From Thaumarchaeota archaeon CSP1-1 (GTDB lineage: Archaea; Thermoproteota; Nitrososphaeria; Nitrososphaerales; Nitrosopumilaceae), in the NCBI GenBank assembly GCA_001443365.1, contig LDXL01000007.1, forward strand, positions 1 to 64,000: a stretch of DNA of 64,000 nt, read 5' to 3'. Numbering within the stretch: the stretch's first letter is position 1; every line of letters begins with the position of its first letter. The position numbers and the translations under genes are program-made. A model generated the notes under the pieces. That model was not told the origin of the DNA, searched no databases, and worked only from the letters and a program-made list of their open reading frames with translations. Below are positions 53,204 to 61,411 of this stretch, one piece after another.

Positions 53204-53298
53204 GGGCTTGTAGCGCAGAGTCATCATTTGACGCGCAACATGGACAGCGCAGTAGCCTCCTAAGTTACAGGTCGAGGGATCGAAGCCCTCCAAGCCCG
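53204..53298 (+). tRNA. tRNA-Arg (CCT), with a D-loop insertion
   Basis: The acceptor stem GGGCTTG/CAAGCCC, anticodon stem-loop GTAGC-CTCCTAA-GTTAC (anticodon CCT, arginine) and T-stem GAGGG/CCCTC are clear. G73 and no CCA. The D-arm GCGC/GCGC encloses 30 bases where about 10 are normal, so about 20 bases are extra. A short repeat GCGCA at 53213 and 53233 flanks the insertion, and GTCA/TGAC forms a hairpin within it. The T-loop ATCGAAG has A54 where U is normal. The extra part probably is an archaeal intron at a noncanonical position; the exact splice sites are not certain. Confidence 0.75.
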
Positions 53299-53371
53299 CT
53301 TTATTGATTTTAATTAAAATTAGATTTTTCCAAGTTTTGGTTTAAATACACTAAAAATTGTCAACAGTCTA

Positions 53372-53896
53372 ATGAAGGTTATAGTAATTTCTGGTAGCCC
53401 AAGAAAAACAGCTAATACGCAGATTATCATGCAAGAGATCTATGATTATGCAAAATCAAAAAATAAAGATACTAAATTTATCAATCTTTCAAAGAATAAA
53501 ATTGATTGTTATGAAGGACCTGATGGGAATTATAGTGACATTACTAAACAGGCAACCAAAGATATTACTGAGGCTGATGTTTGGCTGATTGGAACGCCAA
53601 TTTACAATTCATTTTTTAGTTCTTCATTAAAAAATCTCTTTGAATATGTTAACTATAAAGAAACTGAAGGTAAAATTGCGGGATTGGCAATCCTAGCTTC
53701 AGGAAATATTGGTTTTATTGCTGTTCAAACCCACCTAACACAACTTATGTCATATTTTCACGTAATTACCAATCCAAAAGCAGTTTTTATGACTGTAGAT
53801 ATGCTAAAAGATGGAAAAGTATCAGATGATGAAGCGAAAATCAAAATGAGAGAATTAGTTGATAATACACTAGCTCTTGCTTCTAAACTTGACTAG
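53372..53896 (+). CDS. NADPH-dependent FMN reductase (flavodoxin-like)
   Basis: The 174-residue protein starts MKVIVISGSPRKTANTQII, the FMN-phosphate loop of NAD(P)H-dependent FMN reductases, and has WLIGTPIYNSFFSSSLKNL and LAILASGNIGFIAV. It is cytosolic and should reduce a flavin or quinone. Its last 14 bases overlap the secreted protein on the other strand. Confidence 0.85.
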   Translation: MKVIVISGSPRKTANTQIIMQEIYDYAKSKNKDTKFINLSKNKIDCYEGPDGNYSDITKQATKDITEADVWLIGTPIYNSFFSSSLKNLFEYVNYKETEGKIAGLAILASGNIGFIAVQTHLTQLMSYFHVITNPKAVFMTVDMLKDGKVSDDEAKIKMRELVDNTLALASKLD

Positions 53897-54353
53897 AATT
53901 AGTTCCAAGATATACTACCTTGAAAATTTTCACGATATAATCGCCTTCAAAAATATTGATTACTTTATCATTGTCTACATTCCTTACTCTAAATCGATAT
54001 TCGTAAGAACCATCATCTTCAACATTAGTCTGAGCAAAGTGAGTTGCTTCTCCATCTTCATCGTAAATTTGTATTATTACAGGATAATCTAATACGTGAT
54101 TTGCAATTTTTCCTTCAACAAATCCCCATGGTAATGTATTATCTGCAGGAGCATGCATAAAAAGAACTGTTTTTTCAATTCCAATTCCATCGGTAAGTGG
54201 AATTATTTCAGTAATTGGTTCATGAGTATGATTATCAGTTTGAACGATTCCAGTATGTGGATGAGCTTCTGCAAATGGAATAGAAATTGACATCAAAGAT
54301 GTCAGAATAACTATTGCTGAAAGAAATCCAATAACTATTTTATTATTTATCAT
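53883..54353 (-). CDS. Secreted protein of unknown function
   Basis: The 156-residue protein has a signal peptide (ending PFAEAHP) and a His-containing start, HPHTGIVQTDNHTHEP, which might bind metal. The rest is beta-rich, with VIIQIYDEDGEATHFAQ and GSYEYRFRVRN, a pattern like Ig or transthyretin folds. I do not recognise the family. The 3' end overlaps the FMN reductase gene. Confidence 0.6.
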   Translation of the reverse strand: MINNKIVIGFLSAIVILTSLMSISIPFAEAHPHTGIVQTDNHTHEPITEIIPLTDGIGIEKTVLFMHAPADNTLPWGFVEGKIANHVLDYPVIIQIYDEDGEATHFAQTNVEDDGSYEYRFRVRNVDNDKVINIFEGDYIVKIFKVVYLGTNSSQV

Positions 54354-54469
54354 GATTTATTCTCCTTAAACATAAATTTATAAAATTTGCTCCTAATTGA
54401 TAGCAATACATCTCAAACTTATTCTTAAATAGACAAATATTAAGATGACGTATGAGTTATTCTAGATAG

Positions 54470-54586
54470 ATGGTAGAAGATATCTCAAAAGATTCTTGTG
54501 AGTGTAAATGTCATTTTGGTGGTGCCGTAAGCTGCCCCAGCTGCAAAAATAGCCATGAAATACATCATTGTAAAAATTGTAGTTAA
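54470..54586 (+). CDS. 38-residue Cys-rich zinc-binding peptide
   Basis: The ATG at 54470 opens 38 codons starting MVEDISKDSCECKCHFGGAV. Cysteines and histidines occur as C-x-C-x-C-H, then CPSC and HHCKNC, enough for one or two zinc sites. There is no other domain. The gene is convergent with the gene at 54589. Small zinc ribbons of this kind are common in thaumarchaea but their roles are not known. Confidence 0.5.
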   Translation: MVEDISKDSCECKCHFGGAVSCPSCKNSHEIHHCKNCS

Positions 54587-54588
54587 GA

Positions 54589-55080
54589 CTAATTTTTCTT
54601 TGTTTTACGCTTTGTGTGTTCTTTAGATGCTAGCATCTTAAGATTAGCAAGTTCAGATTTGAGTGATTCAATTTGTACCATTGTTTGTAGGTTTGCTATC
54701 TCTTGATTGAGTCTTTCTATCTCACTATCTTTTAGTTTTACAGAATGTCTTAATTCATCAAGGTTGTTACCTAGCTCTGTTTTTGCTTCGTTTATTTGAC
54801 TTGTAGTAACTTGTTTCCCATCTGAGGTGTATTTTATGACTGTGGATTGTGGATTATTGTGGTTTTTTTTTACATTGCCAGAACTATACTTGTGTGAATA
54901 ATCTGTTCCCTTTTGAACAATCCAACACATGAATGTGATAAACCATGCAATAGGAATAGCCATTATGAAGACAAAATTAAGAACTGGTGCAATATCAACA
55001 AGTACAGGCCATAATCCAGTTAGAATAGCAGCGAAAACACCCATAATCAAGGTAGCTAGATGGTTCCGGAAGTATCCCAT
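54589..55080 (-). CDS. Membrane protein with C-terminal coiled coil
   Basis: The 163-residue protein has two N-terminal membrane segments (LATLIMGVFAAILTGLWPVL and LNFVFIMAIPIAWFITFMCW), a polar linker, and a long coiled coil (about 95-155) with LDELRHSVKLKDSEIERLNQ. The end is basic (KRKTKKN). I do not recognise the family. It is next to the small HTH-like protein at 55181. Confidence 0.55.
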   Translation of the reverse strand: MGYFRNHLATLIMGVFAAILTGLWPVLVDIAPVLNFVFIMAIPIAWFITFMCWIVQKGTDYSHKYSSGNVKKNHNNPQSTVIKYTSDGKQVTTSQINEAKTELGNNLDELRHSVKLKDSEIERLNQEIANLQTMVQIESLKSELANLKMLASKEHTKRKTKKN

Positions 55081-55180
55081 AATCTAACTCAAAAAATTCT
55101 AGAATATAACAGTTAATGTTGAAATTAATTTCTGATATTAAGGTATAAGAAGAAAAAATGGAAATCCAGGCTTTTTATCC

Positions 55181-55420
55181 TTACTTTTCTGCAATAACTT
55201 CAGTATAAGTTCCAGTTGGTTTTGGAATCTCTGATTGTAAAATCTGAATTTTTTCTACAAGCTCATTTCTTAGATCTCTTGCAACTCTTCTGACAGTTGG
55301 TCTTGGTACACCTAATTCTTCTACGACTTTGCTGTAAATGTCTTGCTTATCAGTAAGGCCTTTGTCAAGATAAGAATTGATGGCTTGTTTAATAATCGTA
55401 CTTTGATTTGTGCGATTCAC
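55181..55420 (-). CDS. Small helix-turn-helix-like protein
   Basis: The 79-residue protein has a helical start and a GVPRPTVRRVARDLRNELV segment that looks like the recognition helix of a winged HTH. It is probably a DNA-binding protein. It ends with a short tail KPTGTYTEVIAEK. Function and targets are unknown. Confidence 0.55.
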   Translation of the reverse strand: MNRTNQSTIIKQAINSYLDKGLTDKQDIYSKVVEELGVPRPTVRRVARDLRNELVEKIQILQSEIPKPTGTYTEVIAEK

Positions 55421-55642
55421 GGATACTAATTTTTAGTTGTTCTATATAAGACTATTTTTTTCTGTATGATTTCGTATATGTATAAATTTCAGGGATCAAT
55501 ATTAGATCATGCGTAAAATTAGACTAAGAAATATTTGTATTATTTCTAAAATCTCGTCGTAAAGAATGTTAATTCTTTATTTGTGTGTTACCTACAAAAA
55601 ATTCCAAAGACTCTTATGATAAAATTGAAAATAATTCAAAAA

Positions 55643-56119
55643 GTGACCAAAGCAGTTATAGAAACTACTCATGGAAAAATTGTCTTAAATTTATTTCCAG
55701 ATATTGCTCCTGAAACTGTAAGGAATTTTATAAAATTGGCAAAATCAGGTTTTTACGATGGTACCTTATTTCACCGTGTAATTCCTGGATTCATGATTCA
55801 AGGAGGAGATCCTAATTCAAAGCAGCCAGATAAGAGAAAGTGGGGGATAGGTGGTCCTGGATATACTATAAAGGCAGAATTTAATCCCAGATCACATCTA
55901 CGCGGTGTAGTTTCAATGGCAAGAGCAATGGATCCTGATAGTGCTGGTTCTCAGTTTTTCATAGTTACAACTGATAGTACATTTCTTGATAGACAATATA
56001 CGGCCTTTGGAGAGGTAATTGAAGGAATGGGGATTGCTGATAAAATAGTAAATCTTCAAAAAGATGAAAATGATTGTCCTTTTGAGGAAGCAAAAATGCT
56101 TCGTATTAGTATTGAATAG
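55643..56119 (+). CDS. Cyclophilin-type peptidyl-prolyl isomerase
   Basis: The protein has the small cyclophilin fold: VIETTHGKIVLNLFPDIAPE, then GTLFHRVIPGFMIQGGDP, and AGSQFFIVTTDSTFLDRQYT. The catalytic Arg (FHRV), Phe and His-rich positions fit. I choose the GTG at 55643 (158 residues), which begins directly before the conserved strand, over a GTG at 55583 that adds 20 residues of unlike sequence; an ATG at 55616 is also possible. Confidence 0.92.
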   Translation: MTKAVIETTHGKIVLNLFPDIAPETVRNFIKLAKSGFYDGTLFHRVIPGFMIQGGDPNSKQPDKRKWGIGGPGYTIKAEFNPRSHLRGVVSMARAMDPDSAGSQFFIVTTDSTFLDRQYTAFGEVIEGMGIADKIVNLQKDENDCPFEEAKMLRISIE

Positions 56120-56128
56120 GCGATCCTG

Positions 56129-57028
56129 TTGAAGAAGATTTTTTGCTCATTAATAGCGTTGGTTCTCATTTCATCTATTCCTCTAGTTTCAGCTCAGATT
56201 ACCCTAGGAGACCCTGCTGACCAAAAATTAGTTAAAATCACAATAAATGAACAAGGTGAAGTTCATGTTCTTCATGAAATTCGAGATAGCAAAAACGTTG
56301 TACAAATCAACACGATTGAAGGAACACTATCAAATCTAAAAGTGATTGATATCAAAGGAAATGACGTTGAATATGGAACTACAGGGATTGAAAGTACAAC
56401 AGGGATTACAATTTTTTCATCAGAGGAGGATGTAATTATAGAATATGATTTAGATGATGTACTATTTGTAAAAGATGGTATGTGGACTTGGGATTTCCTT
56501 TACTTACAAACTACGACGTTCATTCTTCCCGAAGGTTTAGATCTAGTTTATGTAAATAATAGTCCAGTTATGTTACAAAATGCTAAGGGTATTACCTGTC
56601 ATGGATGTAGTGCTATTATTGAATATGCTCTAGATCAACCAACCAACACAAATGAAGTCCAGTGGGAAGATAGAAAGTTTATTGTAGGAATTAGATCACT
56701 AACAGATATTTCTTCATTAAATTTTGATCAATCTACAAAAAGTATTAGCTTTGACGTTGAAGAAGATAATCAATTGATAACATTAATTGTTCCTTTAGAT
56801 CTTCTGTGGAGTCCCTATGAAGTTTATCTTAATGATCAAAAAATTTTAAAACATGAATTTTTTTCAAATCAAACTCATGCGTGGTTAAACATCAGACCAG
56901 AAACTTCTGGAACAATACAAATCATAGGAACTACGGTGGTACCAGAATTTCCAATATTATCTCCACTTTTTATTGGAATTGCTATAATTATTGGACTCCA
57001 ATTAAAAAACAGGATTAATCCCCGCTAG
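56129..57028 (+). CDS. Secreted protein with PEF-type C-terminal anchor
   Basis: The 299-residue protein starts at TTG with a signal peptide (KKIFCSLIALVLISSIPLVSAQ shortened: basic, hydrophobic, ends SAQ). The exported part is beta-rich, with two cysteines in a short CHGC motif. The end reads VVPEFPILSPLFIGIAIII and a basic stop segment, like archaeal PEF-CTERM sorting tails. It follows the cyclophilin gene by 9 bases and may be on the same transcript. Function is unknown. Confidence 0.65.
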   Translation: MKKIFCSLIALVLISSIPLVSAQITLGDPADQKLVKITINEQGEVHVLHEIRDSKNVVQINTIEGTLSNLKVIDIKGNDVEYGTTGIESTTGITIFSSEEDVIIEYDLDDVLFVKDGMWTWDFLYLQTTTFILPEGLDLVYVNNSPVMLQNAKGITCHGCSAIIEYALDQPTNTNEVQWEDRKFIVGIRSLTDISSLNFDQSTKSISFDVEEDNQLITLIVPLDLLWSPYEVYLNDQKILKHEFFSNQTHAWLNIRPETSGTIQIIGTTVVPEFPILSPLFIGIAIIIGLQLKNRINPR

Positions 57029-57200
57029 AACCACATGAACAAAATCCATATTCATCTATTCTTACATTGCATATAGGGCATTTTTCACCATAGTCAACTT
57101 CCCATGGTTCTTTTCCAAATAACTTAAAATGATCATCAATTTCTAGTGGTATTTCTCTTTTTTTAGCCACTGTTTCTTGAAGAACCCCACAACTATACAT
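57015..57200 (-). CDS. Small zinc-ribbon protein
   Basis: The 61-residue protein has KKREIPLEIDDHFKLFGKEP, then EKCPICNVRIDEYGFCSCGS, with four cysteines in C-x2-C and C-x-C order that should bind zinc. The start is the ATG at 57200. It overlaps the end of the PEF-anchored protein by 14 bases and is divergent from another zinc-ribbon gene 30 bases away. Confidence 0.55.
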   Translation of the reverse strand: MYSCGVLQETVAKKREIPLEIDDHFKLFGKEPWEVDYGEKCPICNVRIDEYGFCSCGSSGD

Positions 57201-57230
57201 ACATTATTGGATACACTAGAAATTGATTTT

Positions 57231-57416
57231 ATGGAATGTGGTTGCCATTGCATCAAGTGTAAAAGTACTGAGCTTGAATCAAATGGGGTAGGCAATGTTG
57301 AAAATGATGGTTATTTTGATATGCATCATACATGTAAGAAATGTAACACACACTTTGATCATTTAGAAGGAGATGTATTTGACGATTGCAAAATTTGCAA
57401 TTATAAATCTAAGTAG
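57231..57416 (+). CDS. Small zinc-ribbon protein, divergent partner
   Basis: I start this at the ATG at 57231 (61 residues) because the TTG at 57177 would overlap the divergent gene. It has MECGCHCIKCKSTELE and HHTCKKCNTHFDHL and CKICNYKSK: at least three C-x2-C pairs for zinc. No DNA-binding fold is evident. The gene overlaps the end of the next, leftward gene by 8 bases. Confidence 0.55.
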   Translation: MECGCHCIKCKSTELESNGVGNVENDGYFDMHHTCKKCNTHFDHLEGDVFDDCKICNYKSK

Positions 57417-57903
57417 TTAATAGAGCTTCTTTTGCCAGATAATAGCTCCTATTATCTTGAGAATTTTTTAAAATTTCTTTATTGAATGCCATCTTAGAAA
57501 GTATTTTAGATACAAGAAGTGGGCTTGCAGACCAACCATGTTCTCTAAGTTCACTTACTGTATCAGATACGGTTCTTGGTTGATTAAAAAATGATTTCTT
57601 TTCTAAGAAATGGATCTTATCTTTTATCTCATCAGCAAATATAGACATCGGAGCATTAAACTCAGGTTCATATACTTCAGCATTTTCAAGTGTTCTCAAA
57701 TAGTTTACATTTGATTGGTAAGTATTTTGATTTTTAATTTGTTGTTCTGAGGGTTTTTCGTCATAGATTATTCTAGCTCTATTTTCTTCCATATGCATTG
57801 TAACACTATCAATAACATCACCTAAGGTTTTGTTATCAACATAAAAATCCCTAGATTCAATCTCAATTTCATTTTCTCCAAATTTCAGCTTTATTTTTGC
57901 CAT
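57409..57903 (-). CDS. Hypothetical protein with winged-helix-like C-terminus
   Basis: The 164-residue protein starts AKIKLKFGENEIEIESRDFY, a beta-rich stretch, and ends with a helical part (about 100-155: QPRTVSDTVSELREHGWSAS and LLVSKILSKM) that could be a winged helix. I do not recognise the family. It is convergent with the zinc-ribbon gene by 8 bases. Confidence 0.55.
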   Translation of the reverse strand: MAKIKLKFGENEIEIESRDFYVDNKTLGDVIDSVTMHMEENRARIIYDEKPSEQQIKNQNTYQSNVNYLRTLENAEVYEPEFNAPMSIFADEIKDKIHFLEKKSFFNQPRTVSDTVSELREHGWSASPLLVSKILSKMAFNKEILKNSQDNRSYYLAKEALLTT

Positions 57904-58035
57904 CTAATTTTTTGAGGTAAGAATTGATTTATTCTGTTAGCTCTAAGTAGCTTAAAGAAGATATCAAAACTTTTACACATGTTATAGGGTTTTTTTTCCT
58001 CTTGTATTAAAAAACTAATTTCTGAAAGGTATTTT

Positions 58036-58491
58036 ATGAGAGCCTCTAGGAAAGCCATGCTGATAGTATTATTTTTGGCAGTAGTAGGTATTTTTGGATA
58101 TTCTCAATATATTGCAGTATCTCATATTGGAGTTATTGTTACTGAAAACGAATTTTTGGAAAAAAATAATTCCGGTTCAATCTATAATATACAATTACAA
58201 TTTAGCAATCCTTCTTTGTTAATACTAAATGCTGGGGAAACTGACTTTACCATTATGGTTGAGGATACAAAAATTGCTGAGGGAGTACTTGAGCCCTTTG
58301 TTCTTCCTTCTTTGAGTAAAACAACTGTTAAGGGAACTTATCTTGAAGATGATGAAATTCAAGAGTACAAGTCATCATCAGTAAAAATTAGTGGAATTAC
58401 AAAATATGATATTTTTTTTACTTCAATAGAAATTCCTTTCATCTACTATCCTTCTGATGACCAAGCAAGAGAATTTATACATCAAAATTAG
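58036..58491 (+). CDS. Membrane-anchored LEA14/WHy-type protein, paralog 3
   Basis: The 151-residue protein has an N-terminal membrane helix (KAMLIVLFLAVVGIFGYSQY) and an exported beta-rich domain with NIQLQFSNPSLLILNAGETD, again the strand-Asn-Pro motif seen in the LEA14/WHy-like proteins at 25706 and 51812. It is followed by a PfkB kinase gene with a 12-base gap and may be co-transcribed. Confidence 0.6.
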   Translation: MRASRKAMLIVLFLAVVGIFGYSQYIAVSHIGVIVTENEFLEKNNSGSIYNIQLQFSNPSLLILNAGETDFTIMVEDTKIAEGVLEPFVLPSLSKTTVKGTYLEDDEIQEYKSSSVKISGITKYDIFFTSIEIPFIYYPSDDQAREFIHQN

Positions 58492-58503
58492 TTTGAGAAA
58501 ATT

Positions 58504-59397
58504 GTGTTAACAGTTTTTGGTTCAACAGCTCTTGATACAATACGAACCCCAAATAAAGTGTTAAAGGGAGTATTAGGTGGTGCAGCAACATATGCTAGTA
58601 TATCAGCAAGTTATTTTGTAAAGCCTGGTCTTATTGCTGTAGTAGGAAAAGATTTCCCAAAAAAATATCATAGCATTCTTTTGAAAAATCTTGATCTACG
58701 AGGTTTTACTGTTAAAGATGGAAAGACTTTTCGTTATGATGGAAAGTATGATGAAACTCTAAGCATAAGAACCACACTTAAAACTGAACTTAACGTTTTA
58801 GGAAATTTTAAACCCAAAGTACCTGAGGAATATAGAAAATCTGAATATGTGTATCTTGCAAATAATGATCCTGAACAAAATGTTGCTTTGATTAAGGAAT
58901 TTGATAAAGTTAAATTTTCTATGTGTGATACTATCGAATTTTGGATTGCCAACAAAAAGCCTTCAGTAATTAAAATGATTAAAGCAGTAGATGCAGTGGT
59001 AATTAATGATGAAGAAGCTAAACTTCTAACAAAAGAACACAATTTGATAAAATGTGCAAAAAAGATGATGAGTTGGGGGGCAAAATATGTAGTTATAAAA
59101 AAAGGAGAACATGGTTCTCTTCTTTTTTATGATGATGTAATTTTTCCATCAGTTGCTTTTTCACTTGAAGATATAGTAGATCCCACAGGTGCAGGAGATT
59201 CATTTGCAGGGGCTATGATAGGTTATTTAGCAAGTAAAAAAAATGTAAATCTTTCAACTATTAAAAAAGCTGTCATTTATGGCAATGTTTTAGGGTCTTT
59301 TGTTGTAGAAAAATATGGTTTAGATGGTTTATTGAATCTCAAAAAATCTCAAATTTTAGAAAGAGTCAACCAATATGAGAAAATGATTCGTTTCTGA
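58504..59397 (+). CDS. PfkB-family sugar or nucleoside kinase
   Basis: The 297-residue kinase has LTVFGSTALDTIRTPNKVLK, a Gly-rich GVLGGAATYASISAS and the catalytic DPTGAGDSFAGAMIGYLAS, the signature of PfkB/ribokinase enzymes. The start is GTG. The substrate cannot be read from sequence. Confidence 0.88.
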   Translation: MLTVFGSTALDTIRTPNKVLKGVLGGAATYASISASYFVKPGLIAVVGKDFPKKYHSILLKNLDLRGFTVKDGKTFRYDGKYDETLSIRTTLKTELNVLGNFKPKVPEEYRKSEYVYLANNDPEQNVALIKEFDKVKFSMCDTIEFWIANKKPSVIKMIKAVDAVVINDEEAKLLTKEHNLIKCAKKMMSWGAKYVVIKKGEHGSLLFYDDVIFPSVAFSLEDIVDPTGAGDSFAGAMIGYLASKKNVNLSTIKKAVIYGNVLGSFVVEKYGLDGLLNLKKSQILERVNQYEKMIRF

Positions 59398-59429
59398 AAA
59401 GTTATAGGTGTTAAATTAAAACCGTCTTT

Positions 59430-59762
59430 ATGGAAGACAGGTTAGATTCTATTTTTGCTCTTCAAAAGGGTCTTGAAAACATGATGAATCTTAATAGATA
59501 TCCAAGTGATGTTGAAGGACGGATAGCCGCTTTATGTACTGCTATAATTCATGAAGCAGTTGAATTACAACGAACTACTAATTGGAAGTGGTGGAAGAAA
59601 CCTACAAAATTTAATGAAGAAGAAGCAAGAGAGGAGTTAATCGATATATGGCATTTTGTAGTCCAAGCATCACTGGAGTTGAAGTTAACTCCTGATGCTA
59701 TTCTAGATGAATACAAAAGAAAAAACGAAATAAATAGAGATAGACAAAGAAATGGATATTAG
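59430..59762 (+). CDS. Dimeric dUTPase-like (all-alpha NTP pyrophosphatase) protein
   Basis: The 110-residue all-helical protein has EAVELQRTTNWKWWKKPTKF and EEAREELIDIWHFVVQASLE, the E-x2-E and E-x2-D metal sites of the dimeric dUTPase/MazG superfamily. The KxxxExNRxRQ-like end (YKRKNEINRDRQRNGY) also fits dUTPase_2. It should remove dUTP or a similar nucleotide. It overlaps the next gene (opposite strand) by 4 bases. Confidence 0.75.
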   Translation: MEDRLDSIFALQKGLENMMNLNRYPSDVEGRIAALCTAIIHEAVELQRTTNWKWWKKPTKFNEEEAREELIDIWHFVVQASLELKLTPDAILDEYKRKNEINRDRQRNGY

Positions 59763-60241
59763 TCTTTAATTGATTGTACTAAATTTGTAATTTCTTCCAA
59801 GTCTGTGACCCCAATCTTATTAATTATTCTAACCTTACTTCGAAATTTTTGGACCTCGTTTGATGAAACATTAAGAACTGGATCAGGACTAGATGAATTA
59901 ATTATTCTACCAGTACTATCTATACCATTTTTGTATAAAGCTAATAGTGAATATCCTGGTTTATGACCCAAGACTTCTTGTCCGCAAAGAATTATTGTTT
60001 TCATGAAAGGATTTGAATTAACGTAACGAATAATTGAATCAATTCCTTTATTTTCAGAAAGTAGTCTTCCAACTAAGGCTATATTATTCATTAATTCTGA
60101 ATTTGCAATATCTTTCAACAAATGTATGCTTGATAAAGTACATATCGAAATCGAAGATTTTGAATTTCCTAAATATACTTCCTCATGAATGGGAAATAGA
60201 GTTTTACAGACTTCACCAAAAATATTTTCTATAATGTTCAT
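59759..60241 (-). CDS. MtrA-like protein (tetrahydromethanopterin S-methyltransferase subunit A family)
   Basis: The 160-residue protein resembles the corrinoid-binding domain of MtrA: a strand NIALVGRLLSENKGIDSIIR, then the motif ILCGQEVLGHKPGYSLLALY and NGIDSTGRIINSSSPDP. Methanogen MtrA has a similar LCGSEVKGH block and a following YENG loop. It has no membrane anchor. Thaumarchaea do not make methane, so its role is open; it may bind cobalamin. It overlaps the DegT aminotransferase gene by 4 bases. Confidence 0.6.
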   Translation of the reverse strand: MNIIENIFGEVCKTLFPIHEEVYLGNSKSSISICTLSSIHLLKDIANSELMNNIALVGRLLSENKGIDSIIRYVNSNPFMKTIILCGQEVLGHKPGYSLLALYKNGIDSTGRIINSSSPDPVLNVSSNEVQKFRSKVRIINKIGVTDLEEITNLVQSIKD

Positions 60242-61326
60242 CTTGTCAAGGATTCACGAACAGTTTTTGCTATAAATTCAATATTTTTAGGAGAAACTAA
60301 AGGATGAATTGGTAATGATAAAACATGAGATGCAGCCCAATCTGTAGATGGTAATTTTATTTTTTTATTGTAAAAGGGAGTTTTATGTACAGGAATAGGA
60401 TAGTAAGCAGCTGCACCAATTCCTTTAGAATTTAATTTTTTCAATACCTGTTCTCGATTATTTGTTTCAATTGTATACAGGTACCAATTAACTTTTTCAT
60501 TTTTTCTTTCTTTTGGTATTTTAATATCTAGATCTGAAATCAACTCTGAAAGAATTCTAGCATTTTTTCTTCTCTTAATTAAGAAACTTGGTAATTTTTT
60601 GATTTGTATTTTCGCAATCGCTGCACTAATTTCAGGTAGACGCAAATTCAATCCAAAAATCCTGGTATCATAACCATGTAACATACCATGATTTCGGATC
60701 ATACGTAATTTATCAAAAAGCTTTTTAGAATTAGTTACAATAAATCCCCCTTCTCCTGCAGTCATAACCTTAGCAGGATATAGACTGTAACAACCTAGTT
60801 CAGAAAATGTTCCTGTATGTTTTCCTCTATACGTAGAACCTAAAGATTGTGCAGCATCTTCAATAATTTTTAAGCCGTTTTTTTTAGCTATCTCAATTAT
60901 TTGATCCATATATGCTACGTTTCCGTACAGATGTACTGGTATAATCACTTTAGATTTTTTTGTAATCTTTTTTTTCAAATCGTTTGGATCCATAGTATAA
61001 TTTTCCTTTAGTATATCAACAAAAACAGGTTTAGCTCCAACTGAAATTACTGCATTAGCAGTGGCGACAAAAGTAAATGATGGTAAGAGAACTTCATCAC
61101 CAGCTTTTAAATCATGAACATATAGGGCTGCCTGTAATGCAGCTGTTCCAGAATTTACTGCAACTGCATACTTTGATTTAACAAAAGTAGACGCTAATTT
61201 TTCAAATTCTTGAACATTCTTTCCTCCTATATTTGCAGCAGAGGTAAGAACACCATCTCGCAAAATTGAGGTTACTTCATTCAATTCTTCTTTGCCAAGA
61301 ATAGGAATATTTATCGGAATTTTCAT
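60238..61326 (-). CDS. DegT/DnrJ/EryC1/StrS-type aminotransferase
   Basis: The PLP enzyme has AVNSGTAALQAALYVHDLKA, EDAAQSLGSTYRGKHTG and the PLP-lysine in SLYPAKVMTAGEGGFIV. These enzymes aminate sugar nucleotides for surface polysaccharides. I start it at the ATG at 61326 (362 residues), leaving off 12 residues of an upstream ATG (61362), because IPINIPILGKEE is the usual family start. It overlaps the MtrA-like gene by 4 bases. Confidence 0.88.
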   Translation of the reverse strand: MKIPINIPILGKEELNEVTSILRDGVLTSAANIGGKNVQEFEKLASTFVKSKYAVAVNSGTAALQAALYVHDLKAGDEVLLPSFTFVATANAVISVGAKPVFVDILKENYTMDPNDLKKKITKKSKVIIPVHLYGNVAYMDQIIEIAKKNGLKIIEDAAQSLGSTYRGKHTGTFSELGCYSLYPAKVMTAGEGGFIVTNSKKLFDKLRMIRNHGMLHGYDTRIFGLNLRLPEISAAIAKIQIKKLPSFLIKRRKNARILSELISDLDIKIPKERKNEKVNWYLYTIETNNREQVLKKLNSKGIGAAAYYPIPVHKTPFYNKKIKLPSTDWAASHVLSLPIHPLVSPKNIEFIAKTVRESLTR

Positions 61327-61411
61327 AGTAGATTTGATACCAATTGCTTTAATAAACCTCATTTGAATTTTCAGTGAATTTTTATATCACCTTCTCAGGC
61401 AAACGGCATAA

